A stretch of 64,000 nt of DNA. Origin: Candidatus Gastranaerophilales bacterium (lineage in GTDB: Bacteria > Cyanobacteriota > Vampirovibrionia > Gastranaerophilales > Gastranaerophilaceae). A program made the position numbers and the translations under genes. The first letter of the stretch is position 1, and each line of letters starts with the position of its first letter. Location of the stretch: the NCBI GenBank assembly GCA_947630045.1, contig CANRGC010000008.1, forward strand, positions 34,076 through 98,075. The letters are read 5' to 3'. Shown here in pieces: positions 17,602 through 27,483 of the stretch. Under the pieces are notes generated by a model. The model saw nothing but the letters and a program-made list of their open reading frames with translations. It did not search any database and was not told the DNA's origin.

Positions 17602-18927
17602 TTATAGTTGAGTGAGCTCTTGAGCCAATACATCTTCTTGTTGATAATCAACGGGAACACGCATAATATCAGCCCCAAGACCTTGCAATTTCGTTGTAAA
17701 TTTTTCATACCCTCTATCGATGTGCCTTAACGCCTTAACGGTAGATTCTCCCTTTGCGGCAAGAGCGGCAACAACAAGTGCGGCGCCGGCTCTTAAATCG
17801 GTACAGGTGACTTCAGTTCCTACAAGATAATCAACCCCTTTGATAATAGCGTGATTATTACTTTGTTTAATATTTGCGCCCATTCTCCAGAGTTCATTTA
17901 TATGCATAAATCTGTTTTCATAAAGACTTTCCGTGACGACAGAAATGCCGTTTGCAACCGATAAAAGAGTCATAGCAAGAGCTTGAAGGTCAGTCGGAAA
18001 CCCCGGATAAGGCTGAGTAATGAAATTCATCGGAGAAAGTCTTCTGTCAGCGGAAACTTCAATAATATGGGGCTCCACAAGCTTTATTTGCGCACCCATT
18101 TCAAGGAGTTTTCCCGTGAAAATAGTCAGGTGATTTGGATAAATATTTTTAATAAAAGCATGACCCATAGTGGCTATGACAGCGGACATATACGTTCCCG
18201 CCTCAATTCTGTCGGGAATTGTTGTGTGTTCAACCCCATGTAAATCGGAAAGGGTAACCCCGTGAACAGTAATCTGATTTGTGCCGGCACCTTCAATTTT
18301 AGCGCCCATTGCGTTTAGAAAATTAGCCAAATCAACAATTTCAGGCTCTTGAGCAGCATTTTGAATAACCGTGACACCGTCTGCAAGAACCGAAGCCATC
18401 ATAATGTTTTCGGTAGCGCCGACGGAAGGAATATCAAAGCAAATTTCAGCCCCTTTTAATTCTTTTGCAACAGCATAGACATATCCGTCTTTAATGTCAC
18501 ACTGGCAGCCCATGGCTTGAAGCCCTTTTATATGAAAATTGACACGCCTTTCGCCGATTTGACAGCCCCCCGGCATTGCAACGCAAGCTTCTCTCATTCT
18601 GCCGACCAACGGGCCGAGAACGACAAACGAAGCCCTCATTTTTGAAACAAAAATATCAGAGGCAACAACGCTTGTAATATTTCTTGAATCAATGGTTAAT
18701 ATTCCGTCAAGCTTGTTATAGTCAATAACAGCACCGAGTTCTGAGAGAACTTCAATCATGATTTCAACATCGGAAAGCTCAGGAACATTTTTTATGACAC
18801 AAATATCATTTGAAAGCAAAGAAGCCGCCATAAGCTTTAAAACTGCATTTTTGGCGCCTGAAATATTTACTTCGCCTTTAAGGGCGTTGCCCCCTTGAAT
18901 TATTAACTTTTCTTCTTTGTTTTGCAT
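17602..18927 (-). CDS. murA: UDP-N-acetylglucosamine 1-carboxyvinyltransferase MurA
   Basis: MurA makes the first committed peptidoglycan precursor by moving enolpyruvate from PEP to UDP-GlcNAc. The 441-residue protein has NISGAKNAVLKLMAA, the PEP-reactive cysteine C122 in MPGGCQIGERRVNFH, DRIEAGTYM and PTDLQALAMTLL. The cysteine is retained, so fosfomycin sensitivity is predicted from the family. It lies 77 bp downstream of murE on the same strand, next to the division/wall cluster. Confidence 0.96.
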   Translation of the reverse strand: MQNKEEKLIIQGGNALKGEVNISGAKNAVLKLMAASLLSNDICVIKNVPELSDVEIMIEVLSELGAVIDYNKLDGILTIDSRNITSVVASDIFVSKMRASFVVLGPLVGRMREACVAMPGGCQIGERRVNFHIKGLQAMGCQCDIKDGYVYAVAKELKGAEICFDIPSVGATENIMMASVLADGVTVIQNAAQEPEIVDLANFLNAMGAKIEGAGTNQITVHGVTLSDLHGVEHTTIPDRIEAGTYMSAVIATMGHAFIKNIYPNHLTIFTGKLLEMGAQIKLVEPHIIEVSADRRLSPMNFITQPYPGFPTDLQALAMTLLSVANGISVVTESLYENRFMHINELWRMGANIKQSNNHAIIKGVDYLVGTEVTCTDLRAGAALVVAALAAKGESTVKALRHIDRGYEKFTTKLQGLGADIMRVPVDYQQEDVLAQELTQL

Positions 18928-19004
18928 ATAAAAGTAACCTATATAATGTATTCTATTACATTTTTGTAATATTTAAAATAGGTAACAAAAAATTAATAAT
19001 TTTT

Positions 19005-20462
19005 TTAAGAAAAAACCTTTTGGACTTCTTCTCTGTCATCAAAGTGAATTGTTCTGTCTTTTAAAATTTGATAATCTTCATGTCCTTTGCCGGCAAGAAT
19101 AATAACATCGTTATCGGTTGAAATTTTCTTTAAAAGCTTGATTGCAAGATGTCTGTCAGGCTCTACAAAAACTGTTTTCGGGTTTATTAATTTCAAGCCC
19201 GCCAAAATATCGGTTATAATTTGTTGAGGGTCTTCGGAACGTGGGTTATCGGAAGTTATAACCACTTTATCGCTCAAAGCCTGAGCAATGGAGCCCATTT
19301 TTGGTCTTTTTGTCGCATCTCTGTCCCCGCCGCAGCCAAACATACAAATAAGTTCGGCATTCTTAGGGGTAAGTTCTCTTGCGGCTCTCAGAATATTTTC
19401 CAAACCGTCAGGGGTATGCGCATAATCAACGATAACCATCGGGTCAGTATGCACGATTTCAAAACGCCCCGCAACGGATTTTGTCGCCTCGAGTGCCTGA
19501 ACACAAGAAGTTAAAGATATATTCGACATTAAACCCACACCTATGGCGCAAAGCGCATTATAAACACTAAACATGCCGTTTAACATAAGCTTAATGTCAA
19601 CGCATTCATCTTTATAACAACAGGTGAAAGAAACGCCTCGGGAAGTAAATTCAATGTTTTTTGCCGTTAAGAGAGATTTATTTTTAACGCCGTATGTTAA
19701 AACTTTAACCTTGTCATCTATTTTGGACAAAAGCTTGTTTGCGTATTTATCATCTGCGTTAACAACGGCGAATGCGCCTTCTTCAAGAGAAGAAAAGAGT
19801 TTTGCCTTCGCATTAAAATAATTTTCCATAGTAATATGAAAATCTAAGTGGTCTTGAGTTAAATTTGTAAACGCAGCCCCCTTATATTTGCAGTTTTTTA
19901 CCCTGAACTGTTCAAGCGCATGAGAAGAAACTTCCATTGCAACGTTTGAAATGTCAGATTGCAAAATTTTAGATAAAGTAGCCTGTAATTCAGGCGCCTG
20001 AGGAGTTGTGTGTTTTGCTTGAAGATAATCGGAATTTGAATTTAATTTATAGCCCAAAGTCCCGATTAATGCACACTTTTTATTTTCATGTTCAAAAATT
20101 TTCTGCACAAGGTGAGTAACGGTGGTTTTGCCGTTAGTTCCCGTTATTCCAATCAAATTTAGCGAACGAGAAGGGTTGTGATAGAAACAAGCTGCCAAAT
20201 CGGCAATTTTTTCCTGAGTTGAAGAAACAATAAGCTGAGGAATTTCAATATTCAAAGGGTGTTCGGCCATAATTGCAACCGCACCTTTTTCAAAAGCCAT
20301 TTGAGCAAAGTTATGCCCGTCTACATGTTCGCCTTTAAGACAAACAAAAATTTCATGGCTTTTAATTGTTTGAGAATTGTAGGAAATTCCTTTTATATCA
20401 ATATTTTTAAAATTTAAAACCTCGTTTGGTTTCACACTGTTAACTATATCTTCAAGTTCCAT
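19005..20462 (-). CDS. murE: UDP-MurNAc-L-Ala-D-Glu:meso-diaminopimelate ligase MurE
   Basis: MurE adds the third stem-peptide residue in the cytoplasm. Seen motifs: ATP loop GITGTNGKTTVTHL, TTPQAPELQ, EVSSHAL, TNLTQDHLDFH, VDYAHTPDGLENIL and SDNPRSEDP. The DNPR motif is the known marker of enzymes that add meso-diaminopimelate and not lysine. The frame is open to 20492, but the ATG at 20462 (MELEDIVNSV) has GGAG 9 nt upstream and is preferred (485 residues). Confidence 0.95.
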   Translation of the reverse strand: MELEDIVNSVKPNEVLNFKNIDIKGISYNSQTIKSHEIFVCLKGEHVDGHNFAQMAFEKGAVAIMAEHPLNIEIPQLIVSSTQEKIADLAACFYHNPSRSLNLIGITGTNGKTTVTHLVQKIFEHENKKCALIGTLGYKLNSNSDYLQAKHTTPQAPELQATLSKILQSDISNVAMEVSSHALEQFRVKNCKYKGAAFTNLTQDHLDFHITMENYFNAKAKLFSSLEEGAFAVVNADDKYANKLLSKIDDKVKVLTYGVKNKSLLTAKNIEFTSRGVSFTCCYKDECVDIKLMLNGMFSVYNALCAIGVGLMSNISLTSCVQALEATKSVAGRFEIVHTDPMVIVDYAHTPDGLENILRAARELTPKNAELICMFGCGGDRDATKRPKMGSIAQALSDKVVITSDNPRSEDPQQIITDILAGLKLINPKTVFVEPDRHLAIKLLKKISTDNDVIILAGKGHEDYQILKDRTIHFDDREEVQKVFS

Positions 20463-20543
20463 AACTAACTCCAAATGACATACTGCAAACATATTTTACA
20501 ACAAGAACGAAAAAAAACTTTAAATTAAAATTTATTTACAATT

Positions 20544-22253
20544 CTAATCAGCTTTTTTTGCAATTTTATCCGGATTGAGGTTCATAATTCTCACTATTTC
20601 CGTTGCAACGTCTTTAAAAATAGGCGCCGCAACAGTTGAACCCCAAATTCCGCCCCCTTGAGGAGAATCAACTACAACATAAATTGTAACTTTCGGGTCA
20701 TGTGCGGGAAGAAAACCCACCATAGAGGTATAAAGCTTATTTGAATATCCGACTCCGTTATCGTTCGGACGTCTTGACGTGCCTGTTTTTGCGGCTATAT
20801 AATAATCGTCCATTTTTACAATGGATTTTCCCGCCTCAATGGAACCAACAAGCAAGTCTGTCATTTCTTTTGCCTGTTCATGGGTCATTATCCTTCTTCT
20901 TACAATTTTTTCTTCGGCCTGTGCTTCTGAATATTGAATTACATGCGGAGTAACCCAAACACCGTCATTTGCAATAGCATTAACCGCAGACACCATTTGA
21001 ATGGCAGTAACACTCGCCCCGTAGCCGTATCCCATGGAAGCGTGAGTGGCTACATCCCATGATGAGGGTTTCGGAAGAAGTCCTGTCGATTCCCCAGGAA
21101 GGTCGACACCCGTTCTTTGCCCAAAGCCGAAAAGTCGAAGTGCGTCATAAAATTCCTGAGAAGACATCATTTGCGCAACTTTTACGCTTCCGATATTACT
21201 TGAGTGTTGAAACAAATAAACTAAATCAATAAGCCCCGGAGCGCCTCTTTCGTTGTAGTCATAGTTTGAAATTTCCCACCAGCCTACTTTCATTTTGCCC
21301 GTGTCCATAATTTTTGAATTTTTGTTTATTTTGTTATTCAACATGGCAGAAGCAACAGTGATTATCTTAAAAGTTGACCCCGGAGGATAAACGTCAGTCA
21401 ACGCCCAGTTTTTCATCTCAAGTAAAGAATATTTTGCATAGTTGTTGGGGTTATAATAGGGATAAGCCGCAAAAGCAAGAATATCACCGCTTTGAGGCTG
21501 CATAACGATAACGGCACCCCTGAGAGCCCCTGTTTTTCTAATCATTTGATATAAATATTTTTCACAAATATGTTGAATGGGAGAATCAATGGTAAGTTTC
21601 AAAGTCTTACCCATAACAGGCTGGGTAACGTCTTTCGGGTCGACGGAAAGATTGTAGATTATATCTCCGTTAGGCATTTTTTCATATTTGATTGATTTAT
21701 CAATATATTTAAGATAATTCCCCGCAACATATTCAATTCCGCCCGCCATATCGGCGTCAGCGTTATAATAGCCGAGAACATGAGAAGCAAGAGAGCCTTG
21801 CGGATAAACACGTTTATTTTTAGCTTCAAGAGAGATTTCTCTCAGTTTTAAATCTTTTATTTTATTTGCGGTTTTTCTGTCCAGCCCTTTTTTGAGCAAA
21901 ATAACAGGGTTGGAAGATGAGAGCTTTGTTTTTAAATTCTGTTTTGAAATTCCGAGATACGGAGATAACTTTTCCGCAAGTTCATCGGTTGTGCTGTCAT
22001 AATATTGCGGGTGAGCGTATACGTTAAAAGAGGTGTTGTCGGAAGCAAGCTTAACTCCGTTTCTGTCAACAATTTCGCCCCTTAATACAAAGGGGGAAGA
22101 AAGGCGCTGAAATTTAGCCCTGTCACGATATCCTCTTATATCAAAAACCTGCGTTAAAAGAAGATAAATTAAAAGAAGAACAACAAAAAAGTTGAAAATA
22201 AACTGTAAACAGCCTATTCTTGACTCAAACTTTTTTTGAAACCCCCTTTTCAT
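20544..22253 (-). CDS. ftsI: Division-specific penicillin-binding protein 3 (FtsI)
   Basis: FtsI is the septal peptidoglycan transpeptidase. The 569-residue protein has a short cytoplasmic N-terminus, one membrane anchor (about residues 17-36), the PBP dimerisation domain with RGEIVDRNGVKLA, then the transpeptidase with S293 and K296 in PPGSTFKI, SSN in QHSSNIGS and KTG in AAKTGTSRR. The length is normal. It is followed downstream by murE and preceded by the FtsL-like gene. Confidence 0.95.
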   Translation of the reverse strand: MKRGFQKKFESRIGCLQFIFNFFVVLLLIYLLLTQVFDIRGYRDRAKFQRLSSPFVLRGEIVDRNGVKLASDNTSFNVYAHPQYYDSTTDELAEKLSPYLGISKQNLKTKLSSSNPVILLKKGLDRKTANKIKDLKLREISLEAKNKRVYPQGSLASHVLGYYNADADMAGGIEYVAGNYLKYIDKSIKYEKMPNGDIIYNLSVDPKDVTQPVMGKTLKLTIDSPIQHICEKYLYQMIRKTGALRGAVIVMQPQSGDILAFAAYPYYNPNNYAKYSLLEMKNWALTDVYPPGSTFKIITVASAMLNNKINKNSKIMDTGKMKVGWWEISNYDYNERGAPGLIDLVYLFQHSSNIGSVKVAQMMSSQEFYDALRLFGFGQRTGVDLPGESTGLLPKPSSWDVATHASMGYGYGASVTAIQMVSAVNAIANDGVWVTPHVIQYSEAQAEEKIVRRRIMTHEQAKEMTDLLVGSIEAGKSIVKMDDYYIAAKTGTSRRPNDNGVGYSNKLYTSMVGFLPAHDPKVTIYVVVDSPQGGGIWGSTVAAPIFKDVATEIVRIMNLNPDKIAKKAD

Positions 22254-22275
22254 CTTCCCCCAAAAAAGAGCGGCA

Positions 22276-22800
22276 TTAATAGCCCAAATATCTGTTAACG
22301 GTCAAATCATTAGTGCCCTTATCATATCTGACATCGGGCAAGTCAGCCGCAGAAAGTTCAATAACCTGTTTTGCACGCTGAAGAATATTCAGCTTAGAAA
22401 CCTGAAAGTCAACATTTGAAAAAGATTGAAGATTATCAAGTTTGTTTTGAAGGTCTGAATTGTCAAAATTTAAAGCAATTGTATCTTTACTGAGCTGGCG
22501 AAGTTCAATTTCGTTGGTGACAACAAAATAATAACTGATAAGACAAACCATAACCAAAAATGCCAAAACGCCGCAAAGCGCAGCATTTATTCTCGAAATA
22601 ATAATTTCTTTATAAGATTTTTCTTTAACAAAATATCCGCTTATAACAGGGTTTGCACCCATTTTATAAGCATTGGAACGAGAACTGTCAAGAACTTTCT
22701 TTTCGTGATAGGGGTTTCTTATGCGTCCTTCGGACAACACAGGCATACCCTGCCTTGCCGCAATAGAATTATTATTATAGTTATAATCTGAAGATTTCAA
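22276..22800 (-). CDS. ftsL: FtsL-like bitopic division protein
   Basis: The 174-residue protein has about 75 cytoplasmic residues, one membrane segment (LCGVLAFLVMVCLISYYFVV) and a periplasmic leucine-zipper-like coiled coil (IELRQLSKDTIALNFDNSDLQNKLDNL). Sequence similarity within the FtsL family is always low; the call rests on topology and on its place between rsmH and ftsI. It overlaps the rsmH end by 4 bp. The cytoplasmic region is longer than in E. coli FtsL. Confidence 0.75.
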   Translation of the reverse strand: MKSSDYNYNNNSIAARQGMPVLSEGRIRNPYHEKKVLDSSRSNAYKMGANPVISGYFVKEKSYKEIIISRINAALCGVLAFLVMVCLISYYFVVTNEIELRQLSKDTIALNFDNSDLQNKLDNLQSFSNVDFQVSKLNILQRAKQVIELSAADLPDVRYDKGTNDLTVNRYLGY

Positions 22801-23762
22801 ATTATTACTCCATTATCGGAAATTTTCATCGCCCCGCGCAGCTTTGCACTTCTTGACGGCGGGTTTTCTTTAATTTCGTCATCACTTGCACAAATCGGTT
22901 TTTTTGTGAGATTTGAAAGAATCTTACCGCCGCATACGCACTTTGGTTTGTTCATTGAACATCTGCATTCTTTGGAATATTCTTTGAAAAAGTGTTTTAC
23001 TATTCTGTCTTCCAAAGAATGAAAACTCAACACACTAATTATAGCACCACAAGATAATAATGTAAGCACATCTTTTAGAGTATTTTCAAAATTTAACAAC
23101 TCTTGATTAACTTCAATTCTAATAGCCTGAAATACCCGAGTTGCAGGGTGAATTGAAGATTTAATTTTCGGTGTGGAATTCTTTATAATTTCCGCTAATT
23201 GTAAAGTTGTGTAAATTGGACGAGATTGAACTATAGCCTTAGCAATTCTTTTAGAAAAGCGCTCTTCGCCGTATTTTGAAAAAATTTCGACAAGTTTTTC
23301 CTCGGAATATGAGTTAACAACATCGTATGCGCAAAATTTTTGTTCCGTATTAAAACGCATGTCAAGCGGAGCGTCTTTTAAAAAGCTAAAACCCCTGTTT
23401 TCTTTGGTTAACTGGTGATAAGAGGCGCCAAGGTCAAATATAACACCGCCCGTTATTTTTTCAATTCCAAGCTCGGATAAAACCTGTTTAATTTCAGTGT
23501 AGCTTCTTTTAACTATCGTAAGATTTTTATGCCCCGCCAAACGCTTACTTGCGGCGTTGATTGCGTCAGAATCGACATCAAAAGAAATTAAACGCCCTTT
23601 TTTAGATAATTTGGAAAGAATAAGTTCAGAATGTCCGCCCCCGCCAAGCGTAGCGTCAATATAAATTCCGTCAGGATTTTTCTCAATATTGAGCATATCA
23701 ACGGCTTCATTAAGCATAACCGTATAATGGGTAAAATTTTCGTCTTTAAATAAACTTTTCAT
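22797..23762 (-). CDS. rsmH: 16S rRNA (cytosine-1402-N4) methyltransferase RsmH
   Basis: The 321-residue enzyme has HYTVMLNEAVDML, the SAM-binding IDATLGGGGHS, GGVIFDLGASYHQL, RGFSFLKDAPLDMR and VLSFHSLEDRIVKHFF, all RsmH (MraW) signatures. The frame opens at a TTG at 23768, but the ATG at 23762 (MKSLFKDEN) is preferred. It starts 3 bp after the stop of the glycosyltransferase gene, so the dcw operon may begin with that glycosyltransferase. Confidence 0.95.
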   Translation of the reverse strand: MKSLFKDENFTHYTVMLNEAVDMLNIEKNPDGIYIDATLGGGGHSELILSKLSKKGRLISFDVDSDAINAASKRLAGHKNLTIVKRSYTEIKQVLSELGIEKITGGVIFDLGASYHQLTKENRGFSFLKDAPLDMRFNTEQKFCAYDVVNSYSEEKLVEIFSKYGEERFSKRIAKAIVQSRPIYTTLQLAEIIKNSTPKIKSSIHPATRVFQAIRIEVNQELLNFENTLKDVLTLLSCGAIISVLSFHSLEDRIVKHFFKEYSKECRCSMNKPKCVCGGKILSNLTKKPICASDDEIKENPPSRSAKLRGAMKISDNGVII

Positions 23763-23764
23763 AA

Positions 23765-24454
23765 TCAATCAACAAATTTATATTTTATAATTGCCCAAAT
23801 TGCCATTAGCCCGTCTTTGTAGGTAATTTTCTTGCCCGACTCATATCCTCTTGCGCTATATGAAATGGGAAGCTCTTTTATTTCGGCGCCGTTTTTAACA
23901 AGCTTTGCCGTGAGTTCGGGTTCCAAATCAAACTTTTTCGATTTAATATTAATGTTTTGAACAAATTCCCTTTTCATGGCTTTATAACAGGTTTCCATAT
24001 CCGTAAGCTTTGTGCCGTAGACAATATTGGTTAAAACGGTCAAAAATTTGTTTGCAAGAAAGCTTAAAAACATAAAATTTTTAACCGGATTATTTAAAAA
24101 CCTTGAGCCGAAAACAACATCGGCGTCATTTTTAACAATAAGTTCAAGAAGTCTTGAATAATCTTTCGGGTCATATTCCAAATCGGCGTCTTGAATAACA
24201 ACGATATCAGATTTTGCATTTTGAAAACCCAAAGAAACCGCTGAACCCTTTCCCCCGTTTTTATCCTTATATATAACCGTAAATTTGTCTTCGTATTTTT
24301 TTAAAATATTGCGTGTTGAATCATAAGAACAATCATCCACAATAATAATATTCTTTTTAAGCGAACAAAAATCGGTGTTATCAACAACTTCCAAAATCTT
24401 TTCAATAGTGTCTTCTTCGTTAAACACGGGAATAATAATATCAACAGAATTCAA
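23765..24454 (-). CDS. Family 2 glycosyltransferase, polyprenyl-phosphate-sugar synthase type
   Basis: The 229-residue protein has a GT-A fold: DIIIPVFNEEDTIEKIL, IIVDDCSYDSTRNIL, GKGSAVSLGF, IQDADLEYDPKDY (DxD region) and FGSRFL with a Q/RxxRW-like C-terminal region replaced by ISYSARGYESGKKI. Such DPM1-like enzymes charge undecaprenyl phosphate with a sugar. No C-terminal membrane segments are present. It is directly upstream of rsmH, an unusual partner. Substrate unknown. Confidence 0.87.
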   Translation of the reverse strand: MNSVDIIIPVFNEEDTIEKILEVVDNTDFCSLKKNIIIVDDCSYDSTRNILKKYEDKFTVIYKDKNGGKGSAVSLGFQNAKSDIVVIQDADLEYDPKDYSRLLELIVKNDADVVFGSRFLNNPVKNFMFLSFLANKFLTVLTNIVYGTKLTDMETCYKAMKREFVQNINIKSKKFDLEPELTAKLVKNGAEIKELPISYSARGYESGKKITYKDGLMAIWAIIKYKFVD

Positions 24455-24521
24455 CTTTAAAACCCTTTTTATAAATAAGCTAGGAAAATCTTAACATCCA
24501 AAAAAAGTCTGTGCAAGAATA

Positions 24522-24977
24522 TTAATAATAAGAGTCTTTTTTAGAAACCGGATTTGAAATAAGTCTTCGATTTTTATACATAAGAATGCCGTTATAATCT
24601 TCCTGAACAAGAACAGAGCCCGCCATATAGGGGTTATTACATTGAATTGAAATATTAAGCGGACTTTCATTTAAAATTAAAACGGGAGAATTGGGGCTTC
24701 CCGACACAACGGAATCGGTAAACTCAAAATCTCTGCCGAAATGTTTCCTTGCAAGAGGTCTTATGGCGTCTCTTACAACATCAATGTTAGAACAATTCTG
24801 AACATTTTGAAGCTTCACAAGAGCTTCGTCGCTAAAAGTTTGAAGCCTGTAGGGCGCTCTGAAAAAAAGACTCATATCAATAAATGAAACAAAAATAATA
24901 ATTAAAAGAAGGACAACAACACTAAATTCAATTGTAGTAAATGCACGACTTTTTCTTTTCACACCCACGGAATTCAT
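24522..24977 (-). CDS. TadE-like pilus-assembly/pseudopilin-type membrane protein
   Basis: The 151-residue protein has a basic N-terminus ending in SRAFTTIEFSVVVLLLIIIFVSF, which resembles the TIEF-plus-hydrophobic-segment of TadE/TadF minor pseudopilins. The rest is extracytoplasmic. It forms a three-gene minus-strand unit with the two upstream genes (overlap of 4 bp). No other tad genes are in the window, so a Flp-pilus link is only a suggestion. Confidence 0.6.
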   Translation of the reverse strand: MNSVGVKRKSRAFTTIEFSVVVLLLIIIFVSFIDMSLFFRAPYRLQTFSDEALVKLQNVQNCSNIDVVRDAIRPLARKHFGRDFEFTDSVVSGSPNSPVLILNESPLNISIQCNNPYMAGSVLVQEDYNGILMYKNRRLISNPVSKKDSYY

Positions 24978-25360
24978 AAATTAATAATTCTCCTAAGCCT
25001 CTTTATAATATTTTCCTTTGAATTTTTTTTGTAAATGAGGTCAGACTCATAAAAAACTTTATACTCATCAATAATATTCACAGGCAAACTTTCGCCTTTT
25101 AAAAGAGTTTCCGCCACACTTACAACAAACTCATCCTGAGTTTCTTTATATAGTTTATCTTTGCTTCTAAGCTCCTCATCGGCTTCATAATGCACTAAAA
25201 TATGAAAACAAGTGTTTACGGACAAATCGGAAGAATTGTCAGGAAAAGACTTGAGAGCCTGAAGAACCGAGATTTTTCCCAAAACGACATCAATAAGTAA
25301 TTTTGCTGTCTTTTTTCGAAGTTCAACAACACCTTGAGAAAAATTGAAACTATCCGACAT
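24974..25360 (-). CDS. Hypothetical soluble protein between a BlaI-type regulator and a TadE-like gene
   Basis: This 128-residue protein starts MSDSFNFSQGVVELRKKTAKL and appears all-alpha, with no signal, membrane segment or recognised motif. It overlaps the upstream regulator gene by 11 bp and the downstream gene by 4 bp, so the three are probably translated from one mRNA. Function unknown. Confidence 0.62.
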   Translation of the reverse strand: MSDSFNFSQGVVELRKKTAKLLIDVVLGKISVLQALKSFPDNSSDLSVNTCFHILVHYEADEELRSKDKLYKETQDEFVVSVAETLLKGESLPVNIIDEYKVFYESDLIYKKNSKENIIKRLRRIINL

Positions 25361-25730
25361 TAACCTTCATTTCGTTGTTTTCAACGACAATCGGTTCGTT
25401 TGCAACAGATCTTGCAACTTGAATTAATTTATTCATGTCATTGTTGCAATATTGCATAGCAATTTTTTTCAAAGAGTTAGAAATAATATCTACATTTGAA
25501 TAAGCCGTTCTGTAGAAAAATTTCTTTCCTTGTTTAATTCTTAAAAGAACCTCTTTTTCATAAAGTCTGTCCATGACGGTTTTTACCGTAGTATACGCTC
25601 TTTTGGTGGTCTCGGAAGCACAAATGTAATCAAAAACATCCTTGACGGAATTTTTATATACACCTGCGGCTTCAAGTTCCCAGAGTGCGTTCAAAATAAT
25701 ACTTTCAAGCGAACCGTGTCTGAAATTCAT
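25350..25730 (-). CDS. BlaI/MecI/CopY-family transcriptional regulator
   Basis: The 126-residue protein has the winged-helix layout of the family: LESIILNALWELEAAG, the recognition helix region AYTTVKTVMDRLYEKEVLLRIKQGKKFFYR, and a C-terminal helical dimerisation part. BlaI relatives repress beta-lactamase or copper genes and are cleaved by BlaR-type sensors. No BlaR-like metalloprotease and no beta-lactamase is nearby, so the regulated genes are unknown, perhaps its own operon. Confidence 0.8.
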   Translation of the reverse strand: MNFRHGSLESIILNALWELEAAGVYKNSVKDVFDYICASETTKRAYTTVKTVMDRLYEKEVLLRIKQGKKFFYRTAYSNVDIISNSLKKIAMQYCNNDMNKLIQVARSVANEPIVVENNEMKVNVG

Positions 25731-25809
25731 AAAAGTAAATCCTTATTTTTAAAAAACTACTACCATTATAACATACGATTGTAAAAAAGACAAAACCCAA
25801 AAATAAAAT

Positions 25810-27483
25810 TTATTGCAGCATTGTTTTATTTCTTTGTTGTCTGTGAAAAGTTATGGCAAACCTGTGAGCTTCATCCCTGATTCTTTGGAAAAAGTGAAGT
25901 GCGCCGGAATTGAGCGGAAATAAAACAGATTTTGAACAATTCGGCAAAAAAACTTCTTCTTCCCTTTTTGCAAGAGAAACCATATCTATATCAAGATTAA
26001 ATTCTTTCATAGCAGCATACGCACTTGATAATTGTCCTTTACCGCCGTCAATTATAATCAAATCGGGAATATAATCGTTTTTTTCAACAATTCTTTTAAA
26101 TCTTCTCGATAAAATTTCATTCATGCTTTTAAAGTCGTTAACTTCGCCCTTTTGAATTGTTTTAAGTTTATATTTTCTGTACAGGCTTTTTTTCGGGGCG
26201 CCGTTTTCAAAAACAACACCGCTTGCAACGGTATTTGTGCCTTGAATATGAGAAATGTCATAACATTCAACGATATGCGGAAACTTTTTTAGCCCCAACT
26301 TTTCTTTTATGTATGAGCCAACCTCGTTATAATCGTTTTGAATATCATGAATGGTTTTTAATTTTAGCTGTTCTAAGTTATAAACGGCATTTTTTCTTGA
26401 CAGTTCCAAAATTTCTTTATCTTTTTCACTTTTTGCAAGAAGAATTTTTACGCCGGAATTTTTTCTTTTTGAAAGCCACCCTTCGTAAATATCTTTTTCA
26501 TCGGGCAAAATTGAAACAACAATATTTTTCGGAATGTCCTCATCTCTTACAATTGAATAATATTCCCTCATGACGGCTTTTATAATTTCTTTCTCGTCAT
26601 GAATTTCATCAAGGTTTATTCCTTTAAAATCAAAGTCTTTCTTGTTTACAAGACAGCCTTCACGAACCTCTAACACGGCGGCGCAAAATATGTTATTTTC
26701 AGAAATTATGCCAATATAATCTTTATTGACGGAAGTGTTTTCGGAAACAATTTTTTGTTTTTCCATTGTTTTTTCAATGTCATTGTAAGAGTTTCTAAAG
26801 GTTGCCGCCTTTTCAAATTCCAATTTTGAAGAAGCCTTTTCCATTTCCTTTTTTAACATTTTTAAAAGTTCTGACCGTCTGCCCGTCAAGAAAAGTTCAA
26901 CATCCTTGATGATTTTTTTGTAATCTTCGGGCGAAATAAGCTTTTGACAGGGCGCAGTACACTGACCCATGTCGTAATAAAGACAGGGTCTTGACGAAAA
27001 TTTCGGGCGGGTGCACTTTTTTAAGGGGAAAATTTTGCCCAAAACTTCAAGTGTTGCTCTCATGGCTCTTGAATCGGTGTAAGGTCCGAAATATTTTCCT
27101 TTATACGGGTTTTTATTCGCCTTTCTTACCACGGTAATTCTGGGGTAATCTTCATCGGTAATAAGAAAATAAGGAAACTTTTTATCGTCTTTTAAAAGAA
27201 TGTTATATCTCGGCTTATATTTCTTAATAAGCTCAGATTCCAAAATTAAGGCTTCAACCTCGGAGTCAACAACAATACAGGTAATCTTTGCAATTTTCGG
27301 AACCATGACATTTACCTTGATTGAATCATTGGAAACAAAATAGCTTCTGACACGGTTAAAAAGGTTTTTTGCTTTGCCGACATAAATAACGTTTCCTTCC
27401 TTATCATAAAACTGATAAGACCCAGGAAGTTTAGGCATAAGCTTAACCTGATTTAATACATCTTCACTTATTTCTTTTCGCAA
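25810..27483 (-). CDS. uvrC: Excinuclease subunit UvrC, lacking the C-terminal HhH module
   Basis: UvrC makes both incisions in nucleotide excision repair. The 557-residue protein has the GIY-YIG domain (LPGSYQFYDKEGNVIYVGKAKNL, residues 18-40), the Cys-rich linker with CLYYDMGQCTAPC, the UVR motif region, and the RNase-H-like domain (VECYDISHIQGTNTVAS, LIIIDGGKGQL, RDEAHRFAITFHR). It then stops seven residues later (QQRNKTMLQ). The usual tandem helix-hairpin-helix domain of about 55 residues is missing and no out-of-frame remnant is seen after the stop. Confidence 0.93.
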   Translation of the reverse strand: MRKEISEDVLNQVKLMPKLPGSYQFYDKEGNVIYVGKAKNLFNRVRSYFVSNDSIKVNVMVPKIAKITCIVVDSEVEALILESELIKKYKPRYNILLKDDKKFPYFLITDEDYPRITVVRKANKNPYKGKYFGPYTDSRAMRATLEVLGKIFPLKKCTRPKFSSRPCLYYDMGQCTAPCQKLISPEDYKKIIKDVELFLTGRRSELLKMLKKEMEKASSKLEFEKAATFRNSYNDIEKTMEKQKIVSENTSVNKDYIGIISENNIFCAAVLEVREGCLVNKKDFDFKGINLDEIHDEKEIIKAVMREYYSIVRDEDIPKNIVVSILPDEKDIYEGWLSKRKNSGVKILLAKSEKDKEILELSRKNAVYNLEQLKLKTIHDIQNDYNEVGSYIKEKLGLKKFPHIVECYDISHIQGTNTVASGVVFENGAPKKSLYRKYKLKTIQKGEVNDFKSMNEILSRRFKRIVEKNDYIPDLIIIDGGKGQLSSAYAAMKEFNLDIDMVSLAKREEEVFLPNCSKSVLFPLNSGALHFFQRIRDEAHRFAITFHRQQRNKTMLQ

